Shown: one piece after another, positions 20,088 through 29,534 of the stretch
Numbering within the stretch: the stretch's first letter is position 1
Layout of the letters: every line of letters starts with the position of its first letter
From: Pseudomonas zanjanensis
Lineage (GTDB): Bacteria; Pseudomonadota; Gammaproteobacteria; Pseudomonadales; Pseudomonadaceae
Length of the DNA: 64,000 nucleotides
Direction: 5' to 3'
Assembly: GCF_014268745.2 (NCBI RefSeq)
Contig: NZ_JABWRB020000001.1
Location: 3,224,001 to 3,288,000, forward strand
Notes under the pieces: model-generated
Seen by the model: the letters and a program-made list of their open reading frames with translations, nothing else
The model's database searches: none
Told to the model about the DNA's origin: nothing
Program-made: the position numbers and the translations under genes

Positions 20088-21506
20088 TCAGATCAATTCG
20101 CGGACGTCGACGAAACGGCCGTTGACGGCGGCCGCGGCGGCCATGGCCGGGCTCACCAGGTGCGTACGGCCACCGGCGCCTTGACGGCCTTCGAAGTTAC
20201 GGTTGGAGGTGGAGGCGCAATGCTCGCCCGACTCCAGGCGATCGGGGTTCATCGCCAGGCACATCGAGCACCCTGGCTCACGCCACTCGAAACCGGCTTC
20301 GAGGAAAATCTTGTCCAGCCCTTCCGCTTCGGCCTGGGCTTTCACCAGGCCCGAGCCCGGCACCACGATGGCCTGCTTGATGGTCGAGGCCACTTTGCGG
20401 CCCTTGGCGATCACCGCTGCGGCGCGCAAGTCTTCAATCCGCGAGTTGGTGCAGGAACCGATGAACACGCGGTCGAGCTGAATGTCGGTGATCGCCTGGT
20501 TGGCGCTCAAGCCCATGTATTTCAAGGCGCGGACAATGGAATCGCGCTTGACCAGGTCCATTTCCTTGGCCGGATCCGGTACGTTCTGGTCCACGGCCAA
20601 GACCATTTCCGGGGACGTGCCCCAGCTCACTTGCGGCTTGATCTGCGTCGCGTCGAGCTCGACCACCGTGTCGAACTTGGCATCGGTATCGGAGACCAGG
20701 TCTTTCCAGGCCTCGACCGCCATGTCCCATTCCGCGCCTTTTGGCGAGAACGGGCGGCCCTTGACGTATTCCACGGTTTTTTCATCGGCGGCCACCAGGC
20801 CGACGCGGGCGCCAGCCTCGATGGACATGTTGCAGATGGTCATGCGGCCTTCGACGGACAAGTCGCGGATCGCGCTGCCAGCGAACTCGATGGCATGGCC
20901 GTTACCGCCGGCGGTGCCGATCTTGCCGATCACGGCCAGGACGATGTCCTTGGCGGTCACCCCGAACGGCAACTTGCCTTCGACGCGCACCAGCATGTTC
21001 TTCATTTTCTTGGCGACCAGGCACTGGGTGGCGAGCACATGCTCCACCTCGGAGGTGCCGATGCCATGGGCCAGGGCGCCGAAAGCACCGTGGGTCGAGG
21101 TGTGCGAGTCGCCGCAGACCACGGTCATGCCGGGCAAGGTCGCGCCCTGCTCCGGGCCGATGACGTGGACGATGCCCTGGCGCACATCGTTCATCTTGAA
21201 TTCGACGATGCCGTATTCGTCACAGTTATCGTCGAGGGTCTGGACTTGCAGGCGCGAGACCTGGTCGGCAATCGCTTCGATGCCGCCCTTGCGCTCCGGC
21301 GTGGTCGGTACGTTGTGGTCCGGGGTCGCGATGTTGGCATCGATGCGCCACGGCTTGCGCCCGGCCAGGCGCAGGCCTTCGAAGGCCTGCGGCGACGTCA
21401 CTTCGTGAATGATGTGACGGTCGATGTAGATCAGCGCCGAGCCATCGTCGCGCTGCTTGACCAAATGCGAATCCCAGAGCTTGTCGTAGAGCGTTTTGCC
21501 GGCCAT
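20088..21506 (-). CDS. leuC: 3-isopropylmalate dehydratase large subunit
   Basis: A 472-residue aconitase-family subunit that holds the [4Fe-4S] cluster. The cluster cysteines are in GSCTNSR (about residues 345-351) and [11 protein letters not shown] (about 405-415). [13 protein letters not shown] is a conserved active-site block. It starts with ATG at 21506 and is first of leuC-leuD-methyltransferase-leuB, divergent from a LysR gene. Confidence 0.97.
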   Translation of the reverse strand: MAGKTLYDKLWDSHLVKQRDDGSALIYIDRHIIHEVTSPQAFEGLRLAGRKPWRIDANIATPDHNVPTTPERKGGIEAIADQVSRLQVQTLDDNCDEYGIVEFKMNDVRQGIVHVIGPEQGATLPGMTVVCGDSHTSTHGAFGALAHGIGTSEVEHVLATQCLVAKKMKNMLVRVEGKLPFGVTAKDIVLAVIGKIGTAGGNGHAIEFAGSAIRDLSVEGRMTICNMSIEAGARVGLVAADEKTVEYVKGRPFSPKGAEWDMAVEAWKDLVSDTDAKFDTVVELDATQIKPQVSWGTSPEMVLAVDQNVPDPAKEMDLVKRDSIVRALKYMGLSANQAITDIQLDRVFIGSCTNSRIEDLRAAAVIAKGRKVASTIKQAIVVPGSGLVKAQAEAEGLDKIFLEAGFEWREPGCSMCLAMNPDRLESGEHCASTSNRNFEGRQGAGGRTHLVSPAMAAAAAVNGRFVDVRELI

Positions 21507-21620
21507 CAGACGGTTTCCTCATCAGCTTGTTTCTATGCCCCGGGCCTTGAACGAATCAATAACCCCTTGGCTTGTGAGGCTGATCCTATGGGGTTACATT
21601 AAATAACTCAAATTCATATT

Positions 21621-21637
21621 TTTCATGCTTTGCATAA
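21621..21637. promoter_or_regulatory. Candidate LysR operator between leuC and the LysR gene
   Basis: The dyad ATGC-TTT-GCAT (21625-21635) within a T-N11-A type context lies in the divergent intergenic region, 27 bases before the LysR ATG. LysR proteins usually bind such a site and control both the divergent target and their own gene. Confidence 0.5.
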
Positions 21638-21663
21638 CCAACTGGAATCCAACCGGAACCGCC

Positions 21664-22554
21664 ATGGACCTCGCCAACCTCAATGCTTTTATTGCCATCG
21701 CCGAGACGGGCAGTTTCTCCGGCGCCGGCGAACGCCTGCACCTGACCCAGCCGGCCATCAGCAAGCGTATTGCCGGTCTTGAGCAGCAGCTCAAGGTGCG
21801 CCTGTTCGACCGCTTGGGTCGTGAAGTGGGCCTGACGGAGGCCGGCCGAGCCCTGTTGCCAAGGGCTTATCAGATCCTCAACGTGCTCGACGACACCCGC
21901 CGCGCCCTGACCAACCTGACCGGCGAAGTGACCGGGCGCCTGACCCTCGCCACCAGCCACCACATCGGCCTGCATCGCCTGCCGCCTTTACTGAGAGAGT
22001 TCACACGCCGCTATCCCCAGGTGGCGCTGGACATCCAGTTCCTGGATTCGGAAGTGGCCTACGAAGAAATCCTCCATGGCCGGGCGGAACTGGCCGTCAT
22101 CACCCTCGCCCCCGAACCCCACACGCTGGTACGGGCCACGCCGGTGTGGGACGACCCCCTGGATTTCGTGGTCGCCCCGGAGCATGCCTTGCTGGAGAAG
22201 GGCGCGGTGAGCCTGGCGGACATCGCCTTGCATCCGGCGGTGTTCCCCGGGGGCAACACCTTTACCCATCACATCGTTCAACGGCTGTTCGAGGCCCAGG
22301 GCCTGACGCCGAACATCGCCATGAGCACGAATTATCTGGAAACCATAAAGATGATGGTCTCCATCGGCCTGGCCTGGAGCGTCCTGCCGCGCACCATGCT
22401 CGATGAACAGGTGGCGCGCATTCCTTTACCGGGCATACAGCTCAGTCGCCAGCTAGGCTATATCTTGCACACCGAACGGACGCTATCGAACGCCGCACGG
22501 GCTTTCATGGCCTTACTGGACGCACAAATCGATTTGCCAAGGAAAAAGGCATAG
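21664..22554 (+). CDS. LysR-family regulator, divergent from leuC
   Basis: A 296-residue LysR-type regulator. The N-terminal winged helix-turn-helix (residues 1-60) includes AIAETGSFSGAGERLHLTQPAISKRIAGLE. The periplasmic-binding-like effector domain spans about residues 90-290. The start is the ATG at 21664; the frame is open further upstream to 21625, but that would cover the operator dyad. Divergence from leuCD and a conserved position suggest that it controls leu genes, with a leucine-pathway intermediate as effector; both points are inference. Confidence 0.9.
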   Translation: MDLANLNAFIAIAETGSFSGAGERLHLTQPAISKRIAGLEQQLKVRLFDRLGREVGLTEAGRALLPRAYQILNVLDDTRRALTNLTGEVTGRLTLATSHHIGLHRLPPLLREFTRRYPQVALDIQFLDSEVAYEEILHGRAELAVITLAPEPHTLVRATPVWDDPLDFVVAPEHALLEKGAVSLADIALHPAVFPGGNTFTHHIVQRLFEAQGLTPNIAMSTNYLETIKMMVSIGLAWSVLPRTMLDEQVARIPLPGIQLSRQLGYILHTERTLSNAARAFMALLDAQIDLPRKKA

Positions 22555-22580
22555 GTTGTGCCACGCCCGTAGGGCCTTGA

Positions 22581-25500
22581 ATGCTTGTGCTTAATGCCCA
22601 CACCCGCTCAAGGCTCGCTAGAAAAATGCCCAAACCCGCAGACCATCTCCCGCCCCTGCCGCGCATCCAGGCGCTCGACCCGAAGCGGTCCGAGCAAAGC
22701 TGGGACAGCGCGCCACAGTTGCTGGCCGCCCTGAACGGCGCCCGGCTGGGCGCCTGGTCGTGGGACATCGAGAGCGGACGGATCAGTTGGTCCCGCGGCA
22801 CCCAGGCGCTGTTCGGCTTCGATCCGCGCCAGCCGTTGCCAGCCGACGTGGACTATCTCGACCTGCTGTTGCCCGAAGACCGGGCCAGGGCCGTGCGCGC
22901 CTTTCATGCGGCAGTGGCCGGGGCGCCGCTGGAACAGGCGATGCACCATCGCATCGTCTGGCCCGACGGCAGCCTGCACTGGCTGGAGATCAGTGGCAGC
23001 GTGCTGCCCGACAAACACGGTCGTCCGCGCATGATCGGGGTGATTCGCGAAATCACCCATCAGCGCGAGCGGGAACAGGCGCTGCGCAGCTCGGAAAAAC
23101 GCTTCGCCACGCTCTTTCATCTGTGCCCGAACATGGTCCTGCTGACCCGCCAGGAAGACGGCCTGATCAGCGAGGCCAACCAGTATTTCGAAAGCCTGTT
23201 CGGTTGGCCGGTGCATGACGTGATCGGCCGCACCACACTGGAGCTGGGTTTGTGGGTTGACCCCAGGCAGCGGGCGAAACTGGTGGAGGCGACCAAGGCC
23301 AAGGGTGAACTGATCAGCATGGAAGTGGAATTCCGGGCCAGCAACGGTCAGATCCATAACGGGATTCTCAGTGCGCAGAAAGTCGAACTCGAAGGCCAGC
23401 CGTACCTGCTGAGCACCTTCCTCGACACCACCGAGCGCAAACTCGCCGAGCAGGCGCTCAAGGACAGCCAGGAACGCCTGGACCTGGCCCTCGATTCGGC
23501 GCAACTGGGCACCTGGGACTGGCACATCCCCAGCGGCATGCTCTACGGCTCGGCCCGGGCCGCGCAGCTCCATGGCCTGGAACCCAAGCCGTTCCACGAA
23601 TCGTTTGATGCGTTTTTCGAAGGGGTCCCCACGGAAGAACGCAATAACATGCGCAACGCCTACCGCAGCCTGCGGGAAGGCCCGGCGGGCAACTACCAGC
23701 TGACCTACCGCGTGCAACTGCCGGACGGCAGCTCGCGCTACCTGGAAAGCCGCGCCCGCCTCTACCGCAACAACGACGGCAGCCCCTTGCGCATGGCCGG
23801 GACCTTGCTGGACATCACCGACCAGGTGGAACGCGAACAGAGCCTGGCCGCTTCGGAAGAGAAATTCGCCACGCTGTTCCAGGTCAGTCCCGACCCGATC
23901 TGCGTCACCCACCAGGACAGTGGTCGGTTCCTCGAGATCAACTCCAGCTTCACCCAGACTTTTGGCTGGACCACCCGCGACGTGATCGGCCTCAGTGCCG
24001 ACCAAATTGGCCTCTGGGATGCCTCGGGCAGCAGCCTGCAACGCATCGAACGGGTGATCCGTGAACAATCGCTGAACAATGTCGCCATCGTCGTTCACCA
24101 TAAGGACGGCCAGCCGCTGACCTGCGTGATTTCCAGCCGGCAAATCAACGTTGGCAACCAGCCGTGCATCGTCACGACCTTGCGCGACATCACGCAGCAG
24201 CAACGCTCCGAAGCCGCCCTCAAGGCCAGCGAGGAGAAATTCGCCAAGGCGTTTCATTCCAGCCCCGACGCCATCACCATCACCGAACTCGAAAGCGGCC
24301 GCTACCTGGAGGTCAATGACGGCTTCTGCCGGCTGACCGGCTACCGCGCCGACGAAGTGATCGGGCGTACGGTCCACGAAGTGGGCATCTGGGCCGAAGA
24401 AAAACAGCGCGCCGCCCTGCTGGCCGAACTGCAACTCAAGGGTCGTGTAGTCCACCAGGAAATGCTCGGGCGCAATAAACGAGGGGAAATCCTTACGGTG
24501 GAGGTCTCGGTCGAGCCCATCACCCTCAATGAAACCGCCTGCCTGCTGCTGACCGCCCGGGACGTCAGCCTGCTGCGCAACGCCGAAGCCCAGATCCGTC
24601 ACCTGGCCTATCACGACTCGCTGACCAACCTGCCCAACCGGGCCTTGCTGTTGGACCGCCTGAGCCAGCAGATCGCCCTGCTCAAGCGTCACAACTTGCG
24701 GGGTGCCCTGCTGTTTCTCGACCTGGACCACTTCAAGCACATCAACGACTCCCTCGGTCACCCGGTGGGCGATACCGTGCTTAAAATCATCACCGCCCGC
24801 CTGGAAGCCAGCGTGCGCCTGGAAGACACCGTTGCACGACTGGGCGGCGACGAGTTCGTGGTCTTGCTCAGTGGCCTGGAAGGCTCGCGCAGCCAGGTCA
24901 GCAAGCAAGTGCAGACCCTGGCCGACACCCTGCGTGAACTGCTCTCGGAACCCATGTTTCTCGATGGCCAACGCCTGCAGGTCACGCCTAGCATCGGCAT
25001 CGCGCTGATCCCCGACCACGGTTCCACGCCCACCGATTTGCTCAAGCGCGCGGACATCGCGCTGTACCGCGCCAAGGATTCGGGACGCAACACCTCGCAG
25101 ATGTTTCACAACACCATGCAAAAAGCTGCCAGCGAACGGCTGCGCATGGAAACCGATCTGCGCCAGGCCCTGGCCCGCGGCGAGTTCAGCCTGCATTTCC
25201 AGCCTCAGGTCGATGCCAGGGACAACCGCATCGTCGGCGCCGAAGCCCTGGTGCGCTGGCACCACCCGGAACTCGGCGCCCAGTCGCCCAATGAATTCAT
25301 CAAAGTGCTGGAAGACAGCGGCCTGATCCTCGAAGTCGGGACCTGGATCCTCGATGAAGCCTGCGACGGCTTCAAGCAACTGATCGCCAAGGGCAAGATC
25401 GACCCGCAGCGATTCAGCCTGTGCGTCAACATCAGCCCACGGCAGTTCCGCCAGAGTGACTTCGTCGAACGCATCGAAAACAGCCTGGCCCACCACGGCC

Positions 25501-25904
25501 TGCCTTGCTCGCTGCTGAAACTGGAGATCACAGAAGGCATCGTGATCCAGAACCTCGACGACACCATCGCCAAGATGCGCCGGCTCAAGAAATTGGGGGT
25601 GAGCTTCGCCATGGACGATTTCGGTACCGGTTATTCGTCGCTGACCTACCTCAAGCGCCTGCCGGTGGACACGCTGAAAATCGACCAGTCATTCGTGCGC
25701 GACGCCACCAGCGACCCCAACGACGCCGAAATCATCCGCGCTATCGTCGCCATGGCCCGCAGCCTCAACCTGATAATGATTGCCGAAGGCGTGGAGACCC
25801 TGGAGCAATTGCACTTCCTGCAAGGGCTCGATTGCCATTTGTACCAGGGTTACCTGCACAGTCGGCCGTTGCCGCTGGAGGCGTTTGAGCGGTTGTTGCC
25901 GTAG
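22581..25904 (+). CDS. Five-PAS GGDEF-EAL cyclic-di-GMP protein
   Basis: A large soluble protein (1107 residues, or 1092 from the ATG at 22626). Five PAS/PAC modules run in tandem, about residues 45-165, 170-288, 290-418, 420-545 and 547-670; the first and third have the WxW PAS_3 style (WSWDIESG, WDWHIPSG). A GGDEF domain (about 675-850) keeps GGDEF, and an EAL domain (about 860-1100) keeps EALVRW, DDFGTG and EGVET. Both catalytic halves therefore look competent, so net synthesis or breakdown of c-di-GMP cannot be told. No membrane segment is visible. It is transcribed alone, 26 bases after the LysR gene. Confidence 0.92.
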   Translation: MLVLNAHTRSRLARKMPKPADHLPPLPRIQALDPKRSEQSWDSAPQLLAALNGARLGAWSWDIESGRISWSRGTQALFGFDPRQPLPADVDYLDLLLPEDRARAVRAFHAAVAGAPLEQAMHHRIVWPDGSLHWLEISGSVLPDKHGRPRMIGVIREITHQREREQALRSSEKRFATLFHLCPNMVLLTRQEDGLISEANQYFESLFGWPVHDVIGRTTLELGLWVDPRQRAKLVEATKAKGELISMEVEFRASNGQIHNGILSAQKVELEGQPYLLSTFLDTTERKLAEQALKDSQERLDLALDSAQLGTWDWHIPSGMLYGSARAAQLHGLEPKPFHESFDAFFEGVPTEERNNMRNAYRSLREGPAGNYQLTYRVQLPDGSSRYLESRARLYRNNDGSPLRMAGTLLDITDQVEREQSLAASEEKFATLFQVSPDPICVTHQDSGRFLEINSSFTQTFGWTTRDVIGLSADQIGLWDASGSSLQRIERVIREQSLNNVAIVVHHKDGQPLTCVISSRQINVGNQPCIVTTLRDITQQQRSEAALKASEEKFAKAFHSSPDAITITELESGRYLEVNDGFCRLTGYRADEVIGRTVHEVGIWAEEKQRAALLAELQLKGRVVHQEMLGRNKRGEILTVEVSVEPITLNETACLLLTARDVSLLRNAEAQIRHLAYHDSLTNLPNRALLLDRLSQQIALLKRHNLRGALLFLDLDHFKHINDSLGHPVGDTVLKIITARLEASVRLEDTVARLGGDEFVVLLSGLEGSRSQVSKQVQTLADTLRELLSEPMFLDGQRLQVTPSIGIALIPDHGSTPTDLLKRADIALYRAKDSGRNTSQMFHNTMQKAASERLRMETDLRQALARGEFSLHFQPQVDARDNRIVGAEALVRWHHPELGAQSPNEFIKVLEDSGLILEVGTWILDEACDGFKQLIAKGKIDPQRFSLCVNISPRQFRQSDFVERIENSLAHHGLPCSLLKLEITEGIVIQNLDDTIAKMRRLKKLGVSFAMDDFGTGYSSLTYLKRLPVDTLKIDQSFVRDATSDPNDAEIIRAIVAMARSLNLIMIAEGVETLEQLHFLQGLDCHLYQGYLHSRPLPLEAFERLLP

Positions 25905-25924
25905 GCGTTCGGAATGGGAGCTTT

Positions 25925-26062
25925 TGTGGCGAGGGAGCTTGCTCCCGCTGGGCTGCGCAGCGGCCCCAAAAATAGAAGATTCGCCTCAGACCAGCATGAC
26001 GCACCGAGTTGACTGGTTTCAGGGGCGCTTCGCGCCCAGCGGGAGCAAGCTCCCTCGCCACA
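25925..26062. repeat. Paired REP element, family II
   Basis: Two inverted copies of TGTGGCGAGGGAGCTTGCTC with adjoining GCTGCGCAGC-type stems, separated by about 50 bases, after the GGDEF-EAL gene. Confidence 0.88.
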
Positions 26063-26087
26063 ATTAACCTGGCAATCACTCCAAAAT

Positions 26088-26117
26088 GAAGAAGGGCGCC
26101 ATATGGCGCCCTTCTTC
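26088..26117. terminator. Terminator of ibpA
   Basis: A perfect 30-base palindrome (15-base arms, GAAGAAGGGCGCCAT each way) centred between 26102 and 26103, just past the ibpA stop. On the minus strand it is followed by ATTTTG. Its symmetry would let it act in both directions. Confidence 0.8.
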
Positions 26118-26129
26118 AGTTGCGATGCA

Positions 26130-26582
26130 TCAGTTTTGCAGCGCGGGTTGCTGCTGCGTCCCGTTGATCGGGATGCGCTTGGCTTTCGCCTCTTCCGGAA
26201 CCACTCGCAACAGGTCGATGCTCAACAGACCGTTACGCAGGCCAGCGGACTTGATCTCGATATGGTCCGCCAACCGGAAGGACAGCTTGAACGCACGCTG
26301 GGCAATGCCCTGGTGCAGGAAAGTGACGCTGTCGTTGCTGGCTTCACGCTTGCCGCCACTGATGGTCAGCACACCTTTTTCCACTTGCAGGTCCAGGTCT
26401 TCTTCCTGAAACCCGGCGGCGGCGACCACGATGCGGTACTCGTCATCACCGTGTTTTTCCACGTTGTAGGGTGGATAGCTGCTGCCTGGTTCGTTGCGCA
26501 GGGCGGTTTCGAACAAATCGTTGAAACGGTCGAAGCCTACCGAGGAACGGAACAGGGGGGCCAGCGAAAATGCAGTACTCAT
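26130..26582 (-). CDS. ibpA: Small heat-shock protein IbpA (Hsp20)
   Basis: A 150-residue alpha-crystallin chaperone that holds aggregating proteins for DnaK/ClpB. The N-terminal FSLAPLFRSSVGFDRFNDLF, the crystallin core starting YPPYNVEK (about residue 36) and the end motif LSIDLLRVVPEE are typical, and the C-terminal KRIPI is the I-x-I-like tail. The start at 26582 is preceded by AGGAG. Its leader carries a sigma-32 promoter and a thermometer-like hairpin, so heat control is expected at both transcription and translation. Confidence 0.95.
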   Translation of the reverse strand: MSTAFSLAPLFRSSVGFDRFNDLFETALRNEPGSSYPPYNVEKHGDDEYRIVVAAAGFQEEDLDLQVEKGVLTISGGKREASNDSVTFLHQGIAQRAFKLSFRLADHIEIKSAGLRNGLLSIDLLRVVPEEAKAKRIPINGTQQQPALQN

Positions 26583-26653
26583 GATTCAAATCTCCTGAAA
26601 AATTCAGCAAGGTTTTTTGTCTCCGCGACCCGAATTCGGCATCGCGTAACCCC
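26583..26653 (-). promoter_or_regulatory. ROSE-like RNA thermometer in the ibpA leader
   Basis: In the mRNA, CUUGCUGAA (26603-26612 on the complement) can pair with UUCAGGAGA, which holds the Shine-Dalgarno sequence. The UUGCU/AGGA pairing with an unpaired G is the hallmark of ROSE elements on ibp genes. The hairpin covers about 26590-26612, six bases from the ATG. Upstream leader bases could form further stems. Confidence 0.75.
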
Positions 26654-26682
26654 TATCTAGGGTCCGCCAAACACTTTTCAAG
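26654..26682 (-). promoter_or_regulatory. Sigma-32 (RpoH) promoter of ibpA
   Basis: CTTGAAA (26676-26682) and CCCTAGATA (26654-26662) on the minus strand are separated by 13 bases, close to the CTTGAAA-N13-17-CCCCATNTA consensus. It lies just downstream of the dusC stop. Confidence 0.8.
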
Positions 26683-26702
26683 AGGTTTTTCTGAAATTTT
26701 TT

Positions 26703-27662
26703 TCAGGCCGCTTCGGTGCGCTGAACTCCCAGCAAATGCCCCACCGCGTCGAGGTCGGTTTCCCGGCGCAGGGCGGTAAACAGCGCCACCGCTTCGGGGT
26801 AATTGCGGGTCAACATCGCCAGCCACTGCTTCAGACGGCCCGGCGCCTGGCGAGGAGTGAGTTGCTCGACCACTTGCACCCAGAAGTCGTGGAGCATCGG
26901 TTGCAGCTCGGCCCAGGACATCTCGACCACCTCTTCGCCAGCCCGGGCGGCGGCGATCTGCCGGGCCAGGTCAGGGCGGGAAACGAGGCCGCGACCGAGC
27001 ATGATGTCCTCAACGCCGCTGATTTCGCGGCAACGGCGCCAATCCTCGACACTCCAGATATCGCCATTGGCGAACACCGGCACCTTGACCACTTCCTGGA
27101 CGCGGGGGATCCACTCCCAATGGGCTGGGGGTTTGTAGCCGTCGACCTTGGTTCGCGCATGCACCACGATATGCGCCGCGCCGCCTTCTGCCAACGCCGT
27201 GGCACAGACCAATGCACCGTCCGGGCTATCGAAACCCAGGCGCATCTTGGCCGTGACGGGAATGTGTTTCGGCACGGCGCGGCGCACGTGCTCGACAATT
27301 TCGTTAAGCAGTTCCGGTTCCTTGAGCAATACCGCCCCACCCCGGGATTTGTTCACCGTCTTGGCCGGGCAACCGAAGTTCAGGTCGATCACCTCCGAGC
27401 CCAATTCACACGCCAACGCGGCGTTTTCCGCCAGGCATACCGGATCGGAGCCGAGCAACTGCACCCGCAACGGCACGCCGGCAGCCGTTTGGGCACCGGT
27501 CAGCAGCTCAGGAGCGAGCTTGTGGAAATAGGCCGGCGTGAGCAGACGGTCGTTGACGCGGATGAACTCGGTGACACACCAGTCGATACCGCCAACACGG
27601 GTCAGGACATCCCGCAGGATGTTGTCGACCAACCCCTCCATGGGCGCCAGGGCAATTTGCAT
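26703..27662 (-). CDS. dusC: tRNA-dihydrouridine synthase C
   Basis: A 319-residue FMN-dependent TIM-barrel enzyme reducing uridine to dihydrouridine in tRNA. The N-terminal APMEGLVD, the catalytic Cys in [24 protein letters not shown] and the VHARTK and NGDIWS blocks are diagnostic. DusC (U16) is favoured over DusA/B by APMEGL and by length. The start is the ATG at 27662; the longer upstream frame translates REP sequence. Confidence 0.93.
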   Translation of the reverse strand: MQIALAPMEGLVDNILRDVLTRVGGIDWCVTEFIRVNDRLLTPAYFHKLAPELLTGAQTAAGVPLRVQLLGSDPVCLAENAALACELGSEVIDLNFGCPAKTVNKSRGGAVLLKEPELLNEIVEHVRRAVPKHIPVTAKMRLGFDSPDGALVCATALAEGGAAHIVVHARTKVDGYKPPAHWEWIPRVQEVVKVPVFANGDIWSVEDWRRCREISGVEDIMLGRGLVSRPDLARQIAAARAGEEVVEMSWAELQPMLHDFWVQVVEQLTPRQAPGRLKQWLAMLTRNYPEAVALFTALRRETDLDAVGHLLGVQRTEAA

Positions 27663-27742
27663 GGAAACACACACTCGAACGAAAAACGTGCGGCAGTTTA
27701 CCGGATTTTGCCCACATTTCCGGCATCCACCACAAATCCCTC

Positions 27743-28180
27743 GTGGGAGCGGGCTTGCTCGCGAAAGCGGTGGGTCAGTTTGCCGTGATGCTGGATGGGC
27801 TGCCGTCTTCGCGAGCAAGCCCGCTCCCACAGGGTTCCGAGGTGTTCACGGAATTGGAGTCCACCATCAATCCCTGTGGGAGCCGAGCTTGCTCGCGATG
27901 GCGGTGGGTCAGCTTGCATTGATGTTGGATGTGCTGCCGTCTTCGCGAGCAGGCTCGCTCCCACACAGATCCTGGAGCGTTCAAAATCCTGCACTCACCA
28001 CAAATCCCCTGTGGGAGCCGAGCCTGCTCGCGATGGCGGTGGGTCAGCTTGCATTGATGTTGGATGTGCTGCCGTCTTCGCGAGCAGGCTCGCTCCCACA
28101 GGGTTCCGAGGTGTTCACGGAATTGGAGTCCACCATCAATCCCTGTGGGAGCCGAGCTTGCTCGCGATGGCGGTGGGTCA
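27743..28180. repeat. Dense REPIN array with local duplications
   Basis: Seven family I REP copies occur in alternating orientation with almost no other sequence. An 82-base segment from GGGTTCCGAGG through GGTGGGTCAG is repeated identically at about 27831-27912 and 28099-28180. The unit CTTGCATTGATGTTGGATG plus flanks is also duplicated. The last unit stops at the 3' end of the thioesterase gene and supplies its stop codon. This fills the whole 515-base gap apart from the dusC leader. Confidence 0.92.
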
Positions 28181-28627
28181 GTCCATGAGGAGGCCAGATG
28201 AGTTCAGCGCCACGCCATAGCCTTCGATGAACTCCGGCGGCATGCGCTTGGGCCGGCCGCTGGACAGTTCGATGCAAACAAAGGTGGTCTGGGCCCGCAG
28301 CAGCGTGGTGTTGTCGCTGGGACGGACCAGTTGGAAATGCCGGGTCATTTTCAGGCGCTGGTCCCAGTCGACGATCCAGGTCGCCAATTGCAGCTCGTCG
28401 CCTTCATAGGCGGCCGCCAGGTAATCGATTTCATGCCGCACCACCGCCATGGCCCGATCCAGGCGCCGGTACTCCACCAGATCCAGGCCCAGGCGCTGGG
28501 AATGGCGCCAGGCGCAGCGCTCGAGCCAGGTGACGTACACCGCGTTGTTGGCGTGGCCCAGCCCGTCGATGTCTTCGGCATTGACCTGAAGATCAATGAT
28601 GAATGGCGTTGCCCGATCCCAGCCCAT
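28178..28627 (-). CDS. Acyl-CoA thioesterase, 4HBT hotdog family
   Basis: A 149-residue hotdog-fold thioesterase of the YbgC/FcbC type. The catalytic region is DIDGLGHANNAVYVTWLE, with the Asp near residue 19 replaced in register by D-x-x-G-H-x-N-N. EIDYLAAAYEGDEL and TTFVCIEL follow. It would hydrolyse an acyl-CoA or acyl-ACP; the chain is unknown. The last residues (SSGLLMD) and the stop run into a REP element, so the native C-terminus may have been altered. It lies 45 bases after an alpha/beta hydrolase, likely in one operon with the TetR gene. Confidence 0.88.
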   Translation of the reverse strand: MGWDRATPFIIDLQVNAEDIDGLGHANNAVYVTWLERCAWRHSQRLGLDLVEYRRLDRAMAVVRHEIDYLAAAYEGDELQLATWIVDWDQRLKMTRHFQLVRPSDNTTLLRAQTTFVCIELSSGRPKRMPPEFIEGYGVALNSSGLLMD

Positions 28628-28672
28628 GCCCCTCTCCCGGTCGAATTTGGATCGGGGCAGTGTACCGGATGC

Positions 28673-29506
28673 TCAAGCCGATTGCCGCGCTTGCAGGCTG
28701 CGACCGGCCAGCAGTGATAACACGCCATCAATGACACGAGGATCGGCCAGCACCCGCTGATGCCCGCCCTGCGGCAGTCGCAGCAAGCGACTGTCGAACC
28801 AGGCCTCATGAATCAACTGCGACTCCTTGACCGAAACCGATGTGTCGTCCTCGGCATGGACGATCAACCCCGGCACGTCCAGCTGATAATGCGCTACATC
28901 CATCTTCGAGGCCGGCATGCCCACATCGTTTTCCACCTGGCGAATGAAGGCCGAACGCGCCTTCGGCGGCAGGCCCATCATCCGGGAGAAACCGCGCAGC
29001 ACCCCAAGAATGCGCGCAGGCGCGGCGATGCTGACCAGCGTCTCGGTACGCAACCCCAGCTGGACGGCCAACATGGCACTGGCGCCGCCCATGGAATGCC
29101 CGATCACCGCCTGCAACGGCGGCAGCTCGGCGGCGGCTTCGAGCATGGCCCGGGCGAACAACAGGACATTCGCCTCGCGACCCGGCGAGCGACCATGGGC
29201 CGGACCGTCCAGTGCCACGACCGTGTAACCGGCGTCCACCAGGGCCGTGATCAGCGCCGCGAACTGGGTGGGCCGCCCTTCCCAGCCATGCATCAGCAGG
29301 ACTGCCGGACCTTTGCCCCAGCGTAAGGCCGAGAGACCGAAGCGCAAGGTGACTCGTTGGGACGTCGCCAGCAGCGGCAGTTCCCAATCCCGTGGCGGCA
29401 AGTTTCGAGGGCGCATGAACAGCGAGCGCATCTGTTTTGCCACCAAGCCCGGAGCTACCCAACCCAGCGTGCCATTGACGCCACGAATCCAGCTCAACCT
29501 GTCCAT
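28673..29506 (-). CDS. Alpha/beta hydrolase
   Basis: A 277-residue hydrolase. LMHGWEG near residue 72 gives the oxyanion hole, the nucleophile elbow GHSMGGASA (about residues 137-145) holds the catalytic Ser, and the C-terminal GGHQRV holds the likely catalytic His. The substrate is unknown; the sequence resembles the small esterase/lipase group. ATG at 29506 has GGAG seven bases upstream. The gene follows the TetR regulator by 28 bases, so it is the probable regulated target. Confidence 0.85.
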   Translation of the reverse strand: MDRLSWIRGVNGTLGWVAPGLVAKQMRSLFMRPRNLPPRDWELPLLATSQRVTLRFGLSALRWGKGPAVLLMHGWEGRPTQFAALITALVDAGYTVVALDGPAHGRSPGREANVLLFARAMLEAAAELPPLQAVIGHSMGGASAMLAVQLGLRTETLVSIAAPARILGVLRGFSRMMGLPPKARSAFIRQVENDVGMPASKMDVAHYQLDVPGLIVHAEDDTSVSVKESQLIHEAWFDSRLLRLPQGGHQRVLADPRVIDGVLSLLAGRSLQARQSA

Positions 29507-29534
29507 CGCTCATCTCCAGGGCTTGCGCCTCAGT

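Noticed and set aside
22608..25496. A 962-codon open frame on the minus strand opposite the GGDEF-EAL gene
   Set aside because: It lies wholly within a gene with clear domain motifs; its translation is low-complexity, typical of antisense frames in GC-rich DNA, and has no ribosome site.
27743..28180. CRISPR-like regular repeats
   Set aside because: Repeats alternate in orientation, spacers are themselves repeated, and no cas genes lie nearby. They are REP elements.
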